Source: DASQFU01 sp035632955 (lineage in GTDB: Bacteria > Eisenbacteria > RBG-16-71-46). Taken from it: a stretch of DNA of 10,247 nucleotides. The notes beneath the pieces are model-generated. The model saw only the letters and a list, made by a program, of their open reading frames with translations. It was not told the origin of the DNA and searched no databases. The translations under genes were made by a program, and so were the position numbers. Positions 1-8,500 of the stretch are shown piece by piece. The first letter of the stretch is position 1, and every line of letters begins with the position of its first letter. The stretch is from NCBI GenBank assembly GCA_035632955.1, contig DASQFU010000072.1, forward strand, positions 1 through 10,247, read 5' to 3'.

Positions 1-2
1 AC

Positions 3-1202
3 GAGACGTCGAGCATCGCTAACGAGCACGGTGACGGGGAGGCTCGAGGCGGTCACGCGGAAGACGTGAAACGGGGTCCCCACGGTGGGCGCTTGCTGTC
101 GGCAGGAGATGTTCAACTCGAGCTGCAACTGTCGGAAGAGGAGGATCCGCCCGCCTACAAGGCTTACCTCTACGACGGATCTGGGAAGTCCAAACGACCG
201 AGCGCCGAACAGCTCGTGGTTCATCTCCAGCGTCTCGGTGGAAGACGCGACAGCCTCTCGTTCCGCATCGACGGTGATCACTTTCACAGCACCGCCCCGG
301 TTCCGGAGCCGCACTCGTTTTCGGTCGAGGTCGTGCTGACGCATGGTGCCGAGGACCATCGCTGGCAGTTCGAACAGGACGAAGGGCGGATCGAGCTAGC
401 AGAAGAATCGATCGCATCCGCCGGCATTCTCACCGGCGCCGCGGGTCCGAGCCTCATCGAGGTCACGATCGAGGCGCCGGGGGAGGTGAGGCTCAACGCG
501 GAGCGCGTCGTGCAAGTCCGCCCGCGCTTCCCGGGCATTGTCCGCCAAATGCGCAAGCGGCTGGGTGATCCGGTTCGTCCCGGGGATGTGCTCGCGACCG
601 TGCACAGCAACGAAAGTCTGGCCGAGTACCCGATCACCGCCGCCACGAGCGGGACCATCGTTTCCCAGGATGCGGCGATCGGGCAAGCGGTCGAACACGA
701 ATCGATTCTCTACACATTCGCCGACCTAACGTCGGTGTGGGTGGATTTCCCGATCTATCCACAGAGCGCGGGGCGGATCCGCAAGGGTCAGACCGTTCGG
801 GTGCAATCCGAATCGGGTCCGCCGGTTTCCGGCCAAGGCGTCGTCCGTTACGTCGGACCGTTGCTCGAACAGGACACGCGGGTTTCGTACGGGCGCGTCG
901 TTTTGGACAACCGCGATCGTCGCTGGCAACCGGGCATGTACGTCACCGCTCACGTCACCGTCGAGCACATCGAGGTTCCCGTGGCCGTGCCGGACGAAGC
1001 CATCGTCCGCATGAGCGAAGGGGCTGCGGTGTTCCGAGCAGAGGGCAATCGCTTCGAGCCGCAGCCCGTCACGATCGGGCGCTCCGATCGAAGGATCACC
1101 GAAATCGTCGCAGGACTGGAACCGGGCGCGCGGATCGTGACCAAGAATGCCTTCCTGCTCAAGGCGGAGCTGGGCAAGTCGGAGGCGCATCATGAGCACT
1201 GA
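3..1202 (+). CDS. czcB: Heavy-metal RND efflux periplasmic adaptor (CzcB/CusB-like), 5' partial
   Basis: This is the periplasmic adaptor (membrane-fusion) subunit that would link the inner-membrane pump encoded next to an outer-membrane channel. The frame is open to the left edge, so the start lies outside the window. A GTG at 66 could initiate a 378-residue product, but the codons before it encode a His/Glu/Gly-rich stretch (E-H-G-D-G-E...G-G-H-A-E-D) running into G-P-H-G-G, as in longer CzcB-type adaptors. I therefore read the gene as truncated by the window rather than starting at 66. Counting from the GTG at 66, residues 1-125 form the N-terminal domain seen in metal adaptors. Residues ~145-220 are the barrel-sandwich (lipoyl-like) part with P-G-I-V-R-Q-M and G-D-P-V-R-P-G-D-V-L. 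Residues ~225-300 are the beta-barrel, and the rest is the membrane-proximal domain. No long coiled-coil hairpin is visible, as is usual for this subfamily. The C-terminus is His-rich (E-A-H-H-E-H), a possible metal-binding tail. It overlaps the pump gene by 11 bases. The family call is firm; metal specificity is inferred from the pump. Confidence 0.92.
   Translation, partial: ETSSIANEHGDGEARGGHAEDVKRGPHGGRLLSAGDVQLELQLSEEEDPPAYKAYLYDGSGKSKRPSAEQLVVHLQRLGGRRDSLSFRIDGDHFHSTAPVPEPHSFSVEVVLTHGAEDHRWQFEQDEGRIELAEESIASAGILTGAAGPSLIEVTIEAPGEVRLNAERVVQVRPRFPGIVRQMRKRLGDPVRPGDVLATVHSNESLAEYPITAATSGTIVSQDAAIGQAVEHESILYTFADLTSVWVDFPIYPQSAGRIRKGQTVRVQSESGPPVSGQGVVRYVGPLLEQDTRVSYGRVVLDNRDRRWQPGMYVTAHVTVEHIEVPVAVPDEAIVRMSEGAAVFRAEGNRFEPQPVTIGRSDRRITEIVAGLEPGARIVTKNAFLLKAELGKSEAHHEH
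1181..1185 (+). promoter_or_regulatory. Ribosome binding site for the czcA-like gene, inside the adaptor gene
   Basis: GGAGG lies six bases before the ATG at 1192 and within the last codons of the adaptor gene. It supports 1192 as the pump start, rather than the ATG 15 codons upstream at 1147, whose extra codons encode a Ser/Arg-rich stretch unlike the family. The overlap suggests translational coupling. Confidence 0.75.
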
Positions 1203-4200
1203 GCGTTCCGACAGCGCCACGGGACCGCTCGAACGTGTACTGCTCTTCGGCATTCGCCAGCGGTGGCTGGTCGTCGCGGCGACCATCGCCATGGCGGCAC
1301 TCGGCATCTTCAACTTCGCCCGGTTACCGATCGACGCAGTCCCTGACATCACGAACGTCCAGGTCCAGATCAATACGGTGGTCGAGGGACTGGCCCCGGT
1401 GGACGTGGAGCAACGAGTCACCTTCCCGATCGAGACCGCCATGGCGGGGATCCCTGGTCTCGAGAGCACACGCTCGCTGTCACGCTACGGACTTTCTCAG
1501 GTGACCGTGATCTTCAAGGATGGCACGGACATCTACTTCGCCCGCCAACTGGTGAACGAGCGTCTCCAGGAGGCTCGCGGCAATCTGCCTGCGGGTTTGG
1601 CCGAATCGGCCATGGGGCCGATCGCGACCGGCCTGGGCGAGATCTTCATGTGGACCGTGGAAGCACGTCCCGGAGCCCAGAAGCCGGATGGCGCCCCCTA
1701 CACGGCCATGGACCTGCGGGAAATCCAGGACTGGGTCGTCAAGCCGCAGCTGCGAACCGTGCCGGGCGTGACCGAGATCAACACCATTGGTGGCTACGAG
1801 AAGCAGTACCACGTCACCCCCGACCCCGTACGCCTGATCGCCTACGGCCTCACCTTTCACGACGTGTGGTTGGCGCTCGATCAGAACAACAGCAGCGCCG
1901 GCGGCGGTTTCATCGCTCACAAAGGCGAGCAGTACCTCGTGCACACGACCGGAAGGCTTCAATCGCAGAGCGACATCGGCCAGGTCGTGATCGCCACGCG
2001 CAGCGGCGTTCCGATCCGCGTGCGAGACGTCGCGGCCGTCGGGTTGGGAGGCGCGCTCCGCGCCGGAGCAGCCACCGAGAACGGGGAGGAGGTCGTTCTC
2101 GGCACCGCGTTCATGCTCATCGGCGAGAACAGCCGTACGGTTTCGAAGCGTGTGGCCGAAAGGCTCAGCGAGGTCAACCAGAGCCTGCCACCGGGGGTCG
2201 TGGCCCGGGTGGTCTACGATCGGACCAAGCTGGTCGAGGCCACTCTCGAAACCGTGAAAACGAACCTGCTCGAAGGAGCGGCACTCGTCATTGCCGTGCT
2301 GTTTCTGCTGCTCGGGAACTTCACTGCCGCGCTGATCGTTGCGCTCGTGATCCCGCTCTCGATGCTGTTTGCGGTGACCGGCATGGTTCAGGGCCACATT
2401 AGCGCCAATCTCCTGAGCCTCGGCGCGATCGATTTCGGCATCATCGTCGACGGCGCCGTCGTGATGGTGGAGAACATCCTGCGCCGGTTCGGCGAACGGG
2501 CGCGCACGCTCGGTCGTCCTCTCGATCGATCGGAGCGGCTCGACGAGGCCTACCGCAGCGCAGGAGAGGTCGCCCGTCCGACGTTCTTCGGCGTGGCGAT
2601 CATCATGATCGTCTATTTACCGATCCTGACCCTCAGCGGGATCGAAGGGAAGATGTTCCGTCCCATGGCGCAGGTGGTGCTCTTGGCGTTGCTCGGTGCG
2701 TTGATTCTCGCCTTCACCTTCGTCCCCGCCGTGGTGGCGCTCTTGCTCAAGCCGAAAGGCGGTGAGCATGAGAACCGCGTGATCGCGACCACACGCCGAT
2801 TCTATTTGCCCAGATTGCGTTGGGCGCTCGATCGTCCATGGCAGGTGCTGACCGGCGCGTTCGTGCTGCTCGTGATCTGCTTGCTCATGGCCACCACGCT
2901 GGGCAGTGAGTTCATCCCGACGCTCGATGAGCACGATGTCGCCATCCAGGCCCTACGCATTCCCGGAACCAGTGTCGAGCAAGCGGTCGCCATGCAGAAG
3001 GGCGTCGAAGGCGCGATCGCCAGCTTTCCCGAGGTCTCGTTCGTGTTTGCGCGCATCGGCACGGCCGAAGTGGCGAATGATCCGATGCCGCCCAACATCG
3101 CCGACGTCTACGTGATGCTCGAGCCCCGGAAGGCGTGGCCCAACCCGCGTCGATCCAAGGTGGATCTCATCGCCGCCATCGAGAAGCGCCTGGAGTTGCT
3201 GCCAGGGAACGCCTACGAATACACCCAGCCAATCGAGATGCGCTTCAACGAGCTGATCGCCGGGGTGCGCGGAGACGTGGCGGTCAAGGTGTTCGGTGAC
3301 GATCTTGCGGTCATGCTGAGTAGCGGCAGCCGCATCGCGGAGATCCTGCGGTCGGTTCGCGGTGCGGCGGACGTTCGAGTCGAGCAGGTCACGGGTCAGC
3401 CGACTCTGACGATCGCGATCGACCGGCCGGCGGTTGCGCGCTTCGGTCTCAATGTTGCCGATGTCCAAGCTGTGGTGCGCACGGCACTGGCCGGGACGGG
3501 CGCCGGCGACGTCTTCGAAGGAGACCGGCGCTTCGCCATCGTTGTTCGCCTGCCGGAAGAGCTGCGGCGCGATTTGCATGCACTCGAGATGTTGCCCGTT
3601 CCGGTCAAGGCGACACCTCGAGTCGCGATGGCCAGCGCACTGCCAACGGCGCATGCTGAGGGCCGCACCGAGTTTGTTCCGCTGGGTGTCCTGGCGCGGA
3701 TCGCGCTCGAGGAGGGACCGAATCAAGTCAGTCGCGAGAACGGCAAGCGGCGTGTCGTGGTGCAGGCCAATGTCCGTGGCCGCGACCTCGGCGGTTTCGT
3801 GGCGGAAGCCCAACGAAAGGTCGCATCTTCCGTTCATGTGCCACCCGGCTATTGGCTGACCTGGGGAGGGCAGTTCGAGAACCTGATCGCCGCACGCACG
3901 CGCCTTGCGATCGTGGTTCCCGTGGCGCTGCTTCTCATCTTTGTGCTGCTGTTCGTGACCTTCGGATCGATCAAGGATTCGCTCCTGGTGTTCAGCGGCG
4001 TGCCCTTGGCGCTGACGGGCGGGATCCTGGCACTCGCCATTCGTGGCCTGCCGTTCTCGATCACGGCGGGTGTCGGATTCATTGCGCTTTCGGGTGTGGC
4101 CGTGCTCAACGGCGTGGTCATGCTCTCGTTCATCGACAAGCTTCGTCGGGACGGAGCGGCGTTGTTGCCGGCAATCCTCGAGGGTTGCACCACCCGCCTA

Positions 4201-4392
4201 CGGCCTGTCCTCATGACGGCTCTCGTCGCTTCTCTCGGCTTCGTCCCGATGGCAGTTGCCACCGGGATTGGTGCGGAGGTCCAGCGCCCCCTGGCCACGG
4301 TCGTCATCGGAGGCATCATTTCCTCGACCATCCTCACGCTGCTGGTCCTCCCGGTCTTGTACCTGCTCGCATATCGTGGTCGCAAAATGTAG
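1192..4392 (+). CDS. czcA: Heavy-metal efflux RND pump, CzcA family (divalent cation type)
   Basis: This 1066-residue inner-membrane proton/metal antiporter is full length for the family (about 1020-1070). The start at 1192 is chosen from the GGAGG six bases upstream and because it gives the normal short cytoplasmic N-terminus before TM1 (~residues 25-43). The signature L-P-I-D-A-V-P-D-I-T-N-V-Q-V-Q follows TM1. TM4 carries D414-F-G-x3-D420-G-A-x4-E427-N, whose acidic spacing (0, +6, +13) matches the proton-relay residues known from CzcA. Cu/Ag pumps instead have an A-I-G...D-A-A motif. The periplasmic segments D-P-M-P-P-N-I-A-D-V-Y-V-M-L and M-R-F-N-E-L-I-A-G-V-R are also CzcA-like, with no Met where CusA has its third copper-binding Met. 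Two periplasmic porter regions and the final hydrophobic segments (V-A-L-L-L-I-F-V-L-L-F-V-T-F-G-S; the last at the C-terminus) are present, so all the usual 12 TM helices appear intact. It is co-transcribed with the adaptor (11-base overlap). The exact substrate (Co, Zn, Cd or Ni) cannot be read from sequence. Confidence 0.95.
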   Translation: MSTERSDSATGPLERVLLFGIRQRWLVVAATIAMAALGIFNFARLPIDAVPDITNVQVQINTVVEGLAPVDVEQRVTFPIETAMAGIPGLESTRSLSRYGLSQVTVIFKDGTDIYFARQLVNERLQEARGNLPAGLAESAMGPIATGLGEIFMWTVEARPGAQKPDGAPYTAMDLREIQDWVVKPQLRTVPGVTEINTIGGYEKQYHVTPDPVRLIAYGLTFHDVWLALDQNNSSAGGGFIAHKGEQYLVHTTGRLQSQSDIGQVVIATRSGVPIRVRDVAAVGLGGALRAGAATENGEEVVLGTAFMLIGENSRTVSKRVAERLSEVNQSLPPGVVARVVYDRTKLVEATLETVKTNLLEGAALVIAVLFLLLGNFTAALIVALVIPLSMLFAVTGMVQGHISANLLSLGAIDFGIIVDGAVVMVENILRRFGERARTLGRPLDRSERLDEAYRSAGEVARPTFFGVAIIMIVYLPILTLSGIEGKMFRPMAQVVLLALLGALILAFTFVPAVVALLLKPKGGEHENRVIATTRRFYLPRLRWALDRPWQVLTGAFVLLVICLLMATTLGSEFIPTLDEHDVAIQALRIPGTSVEQAVAMQKGVEGAIASFPEVSFVFARIGTAEVANDPMPPNIADVYVMLEPRKAWPNPRRSKVDLIAAIEKRLELLPGNAYEYTQPIEMRFNELIAGVRGDVAVKVFGDDLAVMLSSGSRIAEILRSVRGAADVRVEQVTGQPTLTIAIDRPAVARFGLNVADVQAVVRTALAGTGAGDVFEGDRRFAIVVRLPEELRRDLHALEMLPVPVKATPRVAMASALPTAHAEGRTEFVPLGVLARIALEEGPNQVSRENGKRRVVVQANVRGRDLGGFVAEAQRKVASSVHVPPGYWLTWGGQFENLIAARTRLAIVVPVALLLIFVLLFVTFGSIKDSLLVFSGVPLALTGGILALAIRGLPFSITAGVGFIALSGVAVLNGVVMLSFIDKLRRDGAALLPAILEGCTTRLRPVLMTALVASLGFVPMAVATGIGAEVQRPLATVVIGGIISSTILTLLVLPVLYLLAYRGRKM

Positions 4393-4439
4393 AAAGGAGC
4401 GCGTCCCGAGCGTGCCACCCTATCCGCTCGACGCTGTCA

Positions 4440-4457
4440 GGGTTTGGCTTGAAACCC
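4440..4457 (+). terminator. Weak hairpin, possible transcription end of the efflux operon
   Basis: GGGTTT and AAACCC form a perfect 6-bp stem around a 6-base loop, 48 bases after the pump stop. No T-tract follows, so it is not a canonical Rho-independent terminator. It may be chance, or it may protect the 3' end of the mRNA. Confidence 0.25.
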
Positions 4458-4541
4458 CCGGCGTTCGGAAGGGTGTCTAGCCCGGAAGTTGCAGCAGCGA
4501 GACCGTGCGGAGGGTCCTCGGTTCCCTTCCTGTTCGGATAA

Positions 4542-4591
4542 GCTCGAGCCTCGACCGGAGCTCCGGACGGCTTTCACGGGTCGAGCCGAGC
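4542..4591 (+). repeat. Interrupted inverted repeat upstream of the CBS gene
   Basis: The left arm GCTCG-AGC-CTCGACC (4542-4556) pairs with the right arm GGTCGAG-C-CGAGC (4579-4591) as 7 bp plus 5 bp around a small internal loop. Overlapping the inner part is the perfect 12-bp palindrome CCGGAGCTCCGG (4555-4566). The element ends 31 bases before the ATG at 4623. It could be a leader mRNA structure or an operator. In such GC-rich DNA, chance pairing is also plausible. Confidence 0.4.
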
Positions 4592-4607
4592 TGACGTGGA
4601 CTTCACA

Positions 4608-4615
4608 GAGGGGAG
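4608..4615 (+). promoter_or_regulatory. Ribosome binding site deciding the CBS gene start
   Basis: GAGGGGAG sits seven bases before the ATG at 4623. It favours 4623 over the in-frame GTG at 4596, whose nine extra codons do not look like part of a CBS domain. Confidence 0.7.
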
Positions 4616-4622
4616 CGATCCA

Positions 4623-5066
4623 ATGCGAGTGAACGAGATCATGACTGGGGACGTCGAATGCCTTGCACCCGACAGCACGCTCCAGGAGGCGGCTCGGAAG
4701 ATGAAGGATCTGGACGTCGGCTCGCTGCCGATATGCGACCGTGACCGGCTGTCCGGAGTCCTGACCGATCGCGACATCGTGATTCGCTCGGTCGCGGCAG
4801 GCCAGGACCCGAAGTCGACGCAGGTTCGTAATGTCATGACGCCCGAGGTGATCTACTGCTTCGAGGATCAGGGCGTCGAGGATGCCGCGCGAATCATGGA
4901 GGAGAAGCAGGTGCGGCGGTTGATGGTGTTGAACCGCGAAAAGCGTCTGGTCGGGATCGTCTCGCTCGCCGACCTCGCCGTGGACGCAGGCGACGATGTC
5001 CTGTCCGGCGAAGCCCTGGAAGCGATCTCGGCGCCGGCGCAGCCGAAACGTCGAGGTGGTGCATGA
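4623..5066 (+). CDS. Stand-alone CBS-domain-pair protein
   Basis: This 147-residue soluble protein consists almost entirely of two CBS motifs, the pair that folds as a Bateman module and in known families binds adenine nucleotides such as AMP, ATP or NAD. The first spans roughly residues 5-60: V-N-E-I-M-T at the start, G-S-L-P-I-C in the middle, G-V-L-T-D-R-D-I-V at the end. The second spans roughly 72-128: V-M-T-P-E-V, V-R-R-L-M-V-L, G-I-V-S-L-A-D-L-A. The short tail is Pro/Arg-rich. No catalytic domain is attached, so it presumably regulates a partner or acts as an energy/stress sensor; small proteins like this are often stress-associated. The partner is unknown. The next reading frame (the oxidoreductase remnant) begins three bases after the stop, so the two were probably one transcription unit. 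Family certain; role inferred. Confidence 0.93.
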   Translation: MRVNEIMTGDVECLAPDSTLQEAARKMKDLDVGSLPICDRDRLSGVLTDRDIVIRSVAAGQDPKSTQVRNVMTPEVIYCFEDQGVEDAARIMEEKQVRRLMVLNREKRLVGIVSLADLAVDAGDDVLSGEALEAISAPAQPKRRGGA

Positions 5067-5069
5067 CGA

Positions 5070-5373
5070 ATGGTCGCGAGCCGTTCCCCGAAACGGGTCG
5101 CGGCACGCCGCGCTCGAATCGCGACGCGCCCGCCGGTGCGGTATGCGGTCGTGGGCCTCGGGTACATCGCCCAGAACGCCATGCTTCACGCGTTCGAGCA
5201 CGCGCGCCGTAATTCCCGGCTCACGGCATTGATCTCGAGCTGCTCCACTTCTTCGAATGTGTCCAGGAAGGCCGTGAACCTGAGCCTTCGGGGCTCGAAG
5301 GCCTGATCGACGTCGTCATCGTGCGCGGGCTCTACCGTTCCACCGAAACCATGAAGCCGGTCGAATACCAGGG
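5070..5373 (+). pseudogene. Remnant of a Gfo/Idh/MocA-type NAD(P)-dependent oxidoreductase with internal deletion
   Basis: Two ends of one oxidoreductase are joined with the middle missing. From ATG 5070 a basic leader leads to V-R-Y-A-V-V-G-L-G-Y-I-A-Q (around 5136-5175), the G-x-G-x-x-(A/G) dinucleotide-binding start typical of glucose-fructose oxidoreductase-like proteins, and then H-A-R-R-N-S-R-L-T-A-L. This frame soon turns into unrelated Ser-rich sequence and stops at 5306. In another frame (codons starting at 5240), the typical C-terminal end of the same family appears: E-L-L-H-F-F-E-C-V-Q-E-G-R-E-P-E-P-S-G, then R-G-L-Y-R-S-T-E-T-M-K-P-V. Intact family members are roughly 350-390 residues, so some 250 or more residues, including the catalytic domain with its conserved Lys, are absent. 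The junction falls near 5222-5240. Frame change plus deletion makes it non-functional. The alternative, an assembly error collapsing an intact gene, cannot be excluded. The 3' boundary of the homology is approximate. Confidence 0.75.
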
Positions 5374-5501
5374 GCCGACACGCCGGCGCCGGGCGCACTG
5401 CCAATCCTGTAACGCTTCTGATTGTGGGCCTTTGAGTGCTAGACTTGCCTCCGTACTCCACTCCGTCGAGTATCCGCGAGTCCCACCTCTGGCGAGACAT
5501 C
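5374..5501 (+). other. Spacer upstream of the large exported protein gene
   Basis: This 128-base stretch holds no recognisable gene, although the frame of the oxidoreductase C-terminal remnant stays open through it without family-like sequence. It should contain the promoter and leader of the gene at 5502. The best candidate is the extended -10 described separately. Only a weak Shine-Dalgarno-like GGCGAGA (5491-5497) precedes the ATG. Confidence 0.5.
5437..5445 (+). promoter_or_regulatory. Possible extended -10 promoter element
   Basis: TGCTAGACT resembles an extended -10 (TGn plus a 4-of-6 match to TATAAT), 56 bases before the ATG at 5502. The -35 side is poor: TTCTGA at 5416-5421 with an 18-base spacer. 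It stands out only because the surrounding DNA is so GC-rich. Confidence 0.2.
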
Positions 5502-8500
5502 ATGCGATTGGCACCGTGGGGACTGTTGTTGTCGTTTTGTGTTTTCGCCGCGCTTCCGTCTCCCGTCGCGGCCCAGAATGCGCCCATCACGTTTTCCGCG
5601 ATGGGCGACATTCCCTACGGCACCGGCGAAGTGCCGATCCTCCTGCAGCAGATCGCCGACCACAACCGCTACAGCCCCTCCGAGTTCATGGTTCACGTCG
5701 GAGACATCAAGAGCGGCTCCATGGCCTGCACCCAGGGTTGGTACGTGGACGTGGCCGGCTACCTCAAGATGCTCGCGGTTCCCACTTTCATCATTCCGGG
5801 CGACAACGAGTGGAACGATTGCTCGAACCCGGACCAGGCGTGGGGCTACTGGGTGCAACACTTCAACGAGTTCGAGAAGAACTTCTGCGGCGCCCCGGTC
5901 GCAGAGCGGCAAAGCGTGCGGCACGAGAACTTCGCCTTTGTCCGCAACGGGGTCTTGTTCATCGGCATCAACCTCGTCGGCGGCTCCGTGCACAACCAGA
6001 GCGAGTGGAACACCCGCATGCAACAGGACGCCGATTGGGTCGACCAGCAGTTCGACGCCAACGTCTCCCAGGTGCGCGCGGCGGTCGTGTTCGGCCACAC
6101 CACGATCGGCAACGCGCATCACGACCTGTTTTTCAATCAGTTCCGCGCCGACGCGGCGGCGTTCGCCAAGCCCGTGATGTACGTGCACGGTGACGGCCAC
6201 GCCTGGCGCTTCGATCGCCCATGGCCCGAGCAGAACATCCAGCGCATGGAGGTCGACAACGGGGCGGCCGAGGATCCGGTGCAGGTGACCGTGACCATGG
6301 ATGCGCAGAATCCGTGGACTTACGTGCGCGATCCGTTCCAGAGCAATCCGCCGGTCGTCAACAAGGCGCCGTGCGTCGAAGCCGGGCCGGACCTGATGGT
6401 CACGTTGCCGGCTGCGGCTTCGCTTTCCGCCCGTGCCACGGACGACGGCGACCCGGCCTCGCCCGGCACGTTGACGCTCACGTGGAGCAAGGTGAGCGGG
6501 CCGGGCACGGTGACGTTCGGCAACCCGAACGCCGCCGTCACGACCGCGACCGTGAGCGCCGCGGGCTCCTACGTCCTGCGCTTGACCGCGAGCGACGGTC
6601 AGCTCCAGACGAGCGACGATCTCACGCTCGCCGCGAGCGGGGGAGGGCCGCAGCTCTCGATCAACGACGTGACGGTCACGGAGGGGAACGGCGGATCAAT
6701 CAACGCCGTGTTCACCGTTACCCTCACCGGTGGCACCGGCGCCGCGGTTTCGGTCGCCTATGCGACGGCCGGCAGCTCGGCGACATCGGGCTCCGACTTC
6801 GTAGCGACCTTCGGAACGCTGAACTTCTCCGGAGCCACGACCACGCGACCGGTCACGGTGCCGGTGAACGGCGACCTGTCGTTCGAGGGCACGGAGAGCT
6901 TCTTCGTGAATCTGTCGAGTCCCTCGGGCGCCGGAATCGTCGACGGTCAGGGACTCGGCACGATCCTCGACAACGATCCGGCGCCCCAACCGAGCGTCGC
7001 TTCGTTCAGTCCTCAGAACGGACCGGTCGGGACCAGCGTCGTGATCATTGGTGGCAACTTCATCGGCGTCACAGCCGTCAGGTTCAACGGCGTCGCCGCG
7101 ACGACCTTCACCGTTCAGTCGACCTCATTGATCGACGCCACCGTGCCGGCCGGCGCCACCACCGGCCGGATCGCCGTCACGACGCCGGGAGGGACGGCGC
7201 AGAGCGCCTCCGACTTCATCGTCACCGGCCCGCCGCCGACCCTCAGCTTCAGCCCGAGCCACGACGCCCACGTCAACTCCGGCAGCGTCTCCAGCAACTA
7301 CGGGTCGCTCAACAATCTCCGACTCCGCGGTGGCAGCGGCAGCTATAACTCGTATCTCAAGTTCGATCTCACCGGCATCACCCAGTCGGTCCAGAGTGCC
7401 AAGCTCCGGCTGTTCTGCACCGACGAAAGTCCCGATGGCGGGGCCGTCCACCTGGTCTCGAACAACTACACGGGCGGCTCGATACCTTGGGTCGAGAGCG
7501 GCCTCACGTGGGCGAACTCGCCTGCGATCGGCGGCAGCCCGGTTGCGGCCTCGCAGGCCGCCGGGACCAACGTGTGGGTGGAGTACGACGTCACCTCGGC
7601 GATCACCGGCAACGGCACCTACAGCTTCGGCCTCCGCAGCGCCAGCACCAACAGCACCTACTACACGTCGGATGAAGGCACCAGCAACCGACCAACCCTG
7701 CTGGTGCAGACCGCGTCGGGCCCGCCACCGACCCCAACGGTCACCGCGTTCTCGCCGGCGAGCGGCCACGTCGGCGCCCAGGTGATCGTCGACGGCAGCG
7801 GCTTCGTCGGCGTCACGGGCGTCACGTTCAACGGCCTTGCGGCCGCGAGCTTCACCGTCGAAACCACGGCACGGCTGCGCGCCACCGTGCCGGTCGGAGC
7901 CACGACCGGCCGCATCGCCGTCGCCAATCCGCAGGGCACCGGGGTGAGTGCCGCGGACTTCACCGTGGTCGGACCACCGGCCGTCGCGTCGTACAATCCC
8001 GGCCACGGAGCAACCGGGACCAGCGTCGCGATCACCGGCAGTAACTTCGTGGCGGTCACCGGCGTCAGCTTCAACGGCGTCGCCGCGACGACCTTCACCG
8101 TTCAGTCGACCTCATTGATCGACGCCACCGTGCCGGCCGGTGCCACCACGGGCCGGATCGCCGTCACGACGCCGGGAGGGACGGCGCAGAGCGGGACCGA
8201 CTTCATCGTCACCGGCCCGCCACCGACGCTGAGCTTCAGCGCAACTCACGATGCCCACGTCAACTCCGGCAGCGTCTCGAGCAACTACGGATCGCTCAAC
8301 AACCTCAGGCTCCGCGGTGGCAGCGGCAGCTACAACTCGTATCTCAAGTTCGATCTCACCGGCATCACCCAGTCGGTGCAGAGCGCCAAGCTCCGGCTGT
8401 TCTGCACCGACGAGAGCCCCGACGGTGGCGCCGTCCACCTGGTCTCGAACAACTACGCGAGCACTTCGACCCCGTGGCTCGAGAGCGGGCTCACGTGGTC

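Larger units (their letters stand above)
4393..4622 (+). other. Intergenic gap between the pump gene and the CBS gene
   Basis: This is a 230-base spacer with no convincing gene. It begins with AAAGGAG just after the pump stop. That could serve a GTG at 4412 opening a 22-codon frame ending at 4480, but the spacing is long and the peptide is unrecognisable. It also holds a short hairpin (4440-4457) and an interrupted inverted repeat (4542-4591), listed separately. A promoter for the CBS gene should lie here, but I see no good -35/-10 pair. Confidence 0.5.

Noticed and set aside
66..68. GTG as the true start of the adaptor gene
   Set aside because: The frame is open to the window edge and the preceding codons encode the His-rich leader typical of longer CzcB-type adaptors, and no ribosome binding site is evident at a suitable distance.
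1480..2397. A 305-codon - strand frame opposite the pump gene, and similar frames at 726-1469 and 2953-3837
   Set aside because: Antisense shadows of highly conserved czcB/czcA-type coding sequence in GC-rich DNA; no family resemblance.
5408..5414. TGTAACG as an ECF-sigma -35 element
   Set aside because: The motif is suggestive, but no matching -10 lies at about 16 bases; the only -10-like element is far outside the usual spacing.
5186..5611. A 141-codon - strand frame across the oxidoreductase remnant and the start of the large gene
   Set aside because: No recognisable domain, and it overlaps both the family-like remnant and the signal-peptide region on the other strand.
5321..6193. A 290-codon + strand frame across the start of the phosphoesterase gene
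   Set aside because: Only its first codons carry the oxidoreductase C-terminal remnant. The rest is Arg-rich out-of-frame reading of the signal peptide and phosphoesterase coding region.
6221..7348. A 375-codon + strand frame overlapping the PKD and Calx-beta region
   Set aside because: Arg/Gly/His-rich composition without domains; the frame starting at 5502 covers the same bases with recognisable domains.
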